Assembly: GCF_014062345.1 (NCBI RefSeq)
Contig: NZ_JACGLS010000001.1
Location: 806,001-870,000 of the forward strand
Direction: 5' to 3'
Source: Tenacibaculum pelagium
Lineage (GTDB): Bacteria > Bacteroidota > Bacteroidia > Flavobacteriales > Flavobacteriaceae
Length of the DNA stretch: 64,000 nucleotides
Shown: one piece after another, positions 63,800-64,000 of the stretch
Position numbering within the stretch: position 1 is the first letter of the stretch
Layout of the letters: the number at the start of each line of letters is the position of its first letter
Notes under the pieces: model-generated
Database searches by the model: none
What the model was told of the DNA's origin: nothing
Seen by the model: only the letters and a program-made list of their open reading frames with translations
Translations under genes and position numbers: made by a program

Positions 63800-63821
63800 T
63801 CTCACGCCGTTAGGTATGAGA
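63800..63821 (-). promoter_or_regulatory. Leader hairpin of greA
   Basis: On the minus strand TCTCAT-a-CC, loop TAAC, GG-c-GTGAGA: a short hairpin with one internal mismatch, between the TACATTTG promoter element and the greA start. It could be a regulatory leader; no protein or ligand is known. Confidence 0.4.
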
Positions 63822-63829
63822 TTGTCTTA

Positions 63830-63837
63830 CAAATGTA
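63830..63837 (-). promoter_or_regulatory. -7 promoter element of greA
   Basis: TACATTTG on the minus strand, 49 nt before the greA ATG. Confidence 0.55.
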
Positions 63838-63891
63838 CAAAATATTTGTAAATTCGTTGCGTTTATCATTATAACTCAATTTAGCATCAAT

Positions 63892-64000
63892 ATGAAAAAG
63901 GTCTTTTTATTAATCATTATTTTAATATCGTTTAGCTGTAGTGATAACACTCTTGTAAATAATTGTTTTTCTAATCTTAGTTTTGATGAGCTTGTAGATT
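63892..64000 (+). CDS. Start of a lipoprotein gene, cut by the window end
   Basis: The ORF begins MKKVFLLIIILISFSCSDN, a lipoprotein signal with lipobox ISFSC (Cys16), and runs open to base 64000. About 36 residues are visible, too few to name a family. It diverges from greA. Confidence 0.7.
   Translation, partial: MKKVFLLIIILISFSCSDNTLVNNCFSNLSFDELVD

Overview
The window is a contiguous stretch of an AT-rich chromosome from a Bacteroidetes bacterium, most likely a marine-type member of the Flavobacteriaceae (Tenacibaculum/Polaribacter-like). This rests on the very low GC, the Bacteroidetes housekeeping promoter TAnnTTTG (sometimes with TTTG 19 bp upstream) in front of many genes, the many secreted proteins and lipoproteins, and family types typical of this group (tricorn-like S41 protease, DUF3127, DUF6588, SigZ, LytTR, TonB-type barrels). 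The species cannot be fixed from sequence alone. I saw no rRNA, tRNA, CRISPR array, insertion sequence or prophage. No gap between genes exceeds about 300 bases.

Layout. 1-3.7 kb: a minus-strand operon of a GbsR/MarR-type regulator, a DoxX-like membrane protein, a DUF2071 protein, a membrane-anchored methyltransferase, a four-helix membrane protein and a second DUF2071 protein; two near-identical palindromes sit before the regulator and before the second gene. 3.7-4.8 kb: an ECF sigma factor with an overlapping membrane protein. 4.9-10.2 kb: recQ and a tricorn-like protease. 10.3-17.0 kb: a complete tryptophan operon, trpE-G-D-C-F-(70-aa ORF)-B-A, headed by a leader peptide with three consecutive Trp codons and an attenuator hairpin. 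17.2-27.3 kb: asnB, a small secreted protein, an AraC-type fusion protein, gyrB, an outer-membrane protein, a beta-propeller protein and mdh. 27.3-31.1 kb (minus): a secreted protein, an M48 protease and ftsE. 31.2-39.1 kb (plus): a large TPR protein, an outer-membrane beta-barrel, an M28 peptidase and an amidohydrolase. 39.1-40.3 kb: a likely metal-response module of DUF3703, an 11-cysteine metallothionein-like peptide and a SigZ-type sigma factor, the first two having almost identical unusual promoters. 40.4-47.5 kb: mostly membrane and signalling proteins (DUF4231/SLATT-like, LuxR-type, ABA4-like, S41 peptidase, LytTR, CPBP, TPR). 47.6-64 kb: mainly housekeeping and envelope genes (YgiQ radical SAM, M61 peptidase, DJ-1-like, CocE-like, aat, atoE, FAD oxidoreductase, VTT protein, DUF1456, DUF3127, flavin reductase, histidine kinase, HIT, greA) and the start of a lipoprotein gene cut by the window end.

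How the parts work together. The trp operon makes tryptophan from chorismate and appears to be controlled by ribosome-mediated attenuation. The GbsR-type regulator probably controls itself and its operon through the two palindromes. The SigZ-type factor, which ends in four cysteines and has no visible anti-sigma partner, is the natural candidate to read the paired promoters of its neighbours. At least seven transcription units have a TAnnTTTG element only 4-7 nt before their start codon, so leaderless or nearly leaderless mRNA seems common here. Two intergenic regions look like small-RNA genes.
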